DNA of 42,334 bases from assembly GCA_023399355.1 (NCBI GenBank), contig JAEWQC010000101.1, positions 1 through 42,334 of the forward strand. Direction: 5' to 3'. The stretch's first letter is position 1; each line of letters opens with the position of its first letter. Below are positions 41,835 through 42,334 of the stretch, piece after piece. The notes below the pieces were generated by a model. That model had not been told where the DNA came from. It saw nothing but the letters and a program-made list of their open reading frames with translations, and searched no databases. The position numbers and the translations under genes were made by a program. Origin of the DNA: Bacillota bacterium (GTDB taxonomy: Bacteria > Bacillota > Clostridia > Acetivibrionales > DTU013).

Positions 41835-42334
41835 CTTTAGTACTCCTCCAATTTTAAGTCCGTAAATTGATTCTATTACTGAATTGTTTAGTAAATGTTA
41901 CGGGAGAGTAAAAAGTTGGTTGCGATATGGTTAATCTGATAGAGTTGAACAGGATTCTTGCTATTATCTGCGATCTCCGGTAAAGCAAGGGTTCTGTCAC
42001 TTTTAAGCGGCAGGAAGTTCTAAGAAGCCGCCGTTCAAAGCCATGGAGACTGTCAGGGCATAATGGAAATGCTTCGAAATATATAAATCAATATAAAGTA
42101 GTTGCAACCAATATGAATATTGCGCAGTGAATATATAAATACGAATCTACTATAAATCAGGTGCAGTGTATGAATAAAATTATATGAATAAAACAATTTA
42201 CATTAAGCAAAGAACGATGCCGCTTTTGACCGGACAAAAGCGGCGGAAAACCCGCCACTCGGCGGCGTGGTGCCTGTCAGGGCACTATAAAAAGGGTTCG
42301 GCTGCACCAACGGTTTGGCGGGAACCATTTACGG
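41835..42334. other. Non-coding right edge with structured GC-rich element
   Basis: No reading frame is supported. The last 120 bases hold a perfect hairpin (GCCGCTTTTG at 42219-42228 with 42235-42244, six-base loop) followed by several GGCGG/CCGCC strands. A second smaller hairpin GCGGC/GCCGC lies at about 42007-42032. The 11-mer CTGTCAGGGCA occurs at 42050-42060 and 42274-42284. This may be a structured RNA or repeat element cut by the window end. Confidence 0.5.

Noticed and set aside
42219..42334. tRNA or cyclic-di-GMP riboswitch at the right edge
   Set aside because: A GGTTCG-like stretch is present, but no cloverleaf or riboswitch landmark order could be built.

Overview
The window reads as chromosomal DNA of a mesophilic, moderately A+T-rich Bacillota, most likely a member of the Clostridia. 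Supporting signs are strong GGAGG ribosome sites with frequent TTG/GTG starts, a clostridial-type CheA/CheY set, a stalk-domain (copper amine oxidase N-terminal-like) secreted protein, a VanZ-like protein, hybrid kinase/AraC-type regulators and leaderless or attenuated operons. I cannot name a species. Almost all genes lie on the minus strand; plus-strand exceptions are the crcB pair, a metalloprotease-like gene, a small integrase and one REC-kinase gene. No rRNA, tRNA, CRISPR array or complete insertion sequence was seen.

Layout, left to right. (1) 1-4814: a ROK repressor followed at once by an MFS transporter that runs off the left edge and carries a ten-heptad repeat in its central loop; two small membrane proteins (VanZ-like plus an unknown partner); a GPH-type sugar symporter. 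(2) 4950-5923: a fluoride riboswitch with an intrinsic terminator controlling two adjacent crcB genes. (3) 6091-8453: csoR, ppnP, and a Pit phosphate transporter coupled to its DUF47/PhoU-like partner. (4) 8748-10751: a large HExxH protein without a signal peptide. (5) 10822-17711: a compact chemosensory operon cheY-cheA-cheW-mcp-cheR-cheB in which the MCP has no external sensor but three 135-residue internal repeats, and cheB has lost its receiver domain and its catalytic serine motif through an internal frameshifting deletion. (6) 17991-18557: a one-domain tyrosine recombinase. (7) 18855-29100: a complete urea module, urtABCDE (ABC urea uptake) then ureABCEFGD (urease and nickel-insertion chaperones), with a hairpin after urtA, an internal promoter before ureA and a repeat array between ureF and ureG. 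(8) 29195-33590: leader hairpins of the urt operon, an AraC-type response regulator and a large hybrid kinase whose own leader starts with a terminator-like hairpin and contains a 40-bp duplication; a divergent REC-kinase follows at 33748. (9) 34849-39014: pstS-pstC-pstA-pstB high-affinity phosphate uptake, with PstS fused to a stalk domain. (10) 39170-41834: an EAL-CBS-GGDEF protein and a shortened PhnM-like amidohydrolase. (11) 41835-42334: no gene; a GC-rich structured element at the right edge.

Taken together the region is rich in nutrient acquisition (urea nitrogen, phosphate by two routes, sugars) and in sensing (two kinases, a response regulator, chemosensory array, cyclic-di-GMP protein). 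The physical order kinase - response regulator - urt/ure suggests, but does not prove, that this two-component pair controls urea use. The most interesting non-coding signals are the alternative hairpins in front of urtA, the hairpin beginning almost at the predicted start of the kinase transcript, and stem-loops directly downstream of the first gene (the binding protein) in both the urt and pst operons. All functional calls are from reading motifs in the translated sequence; no database search was possible.
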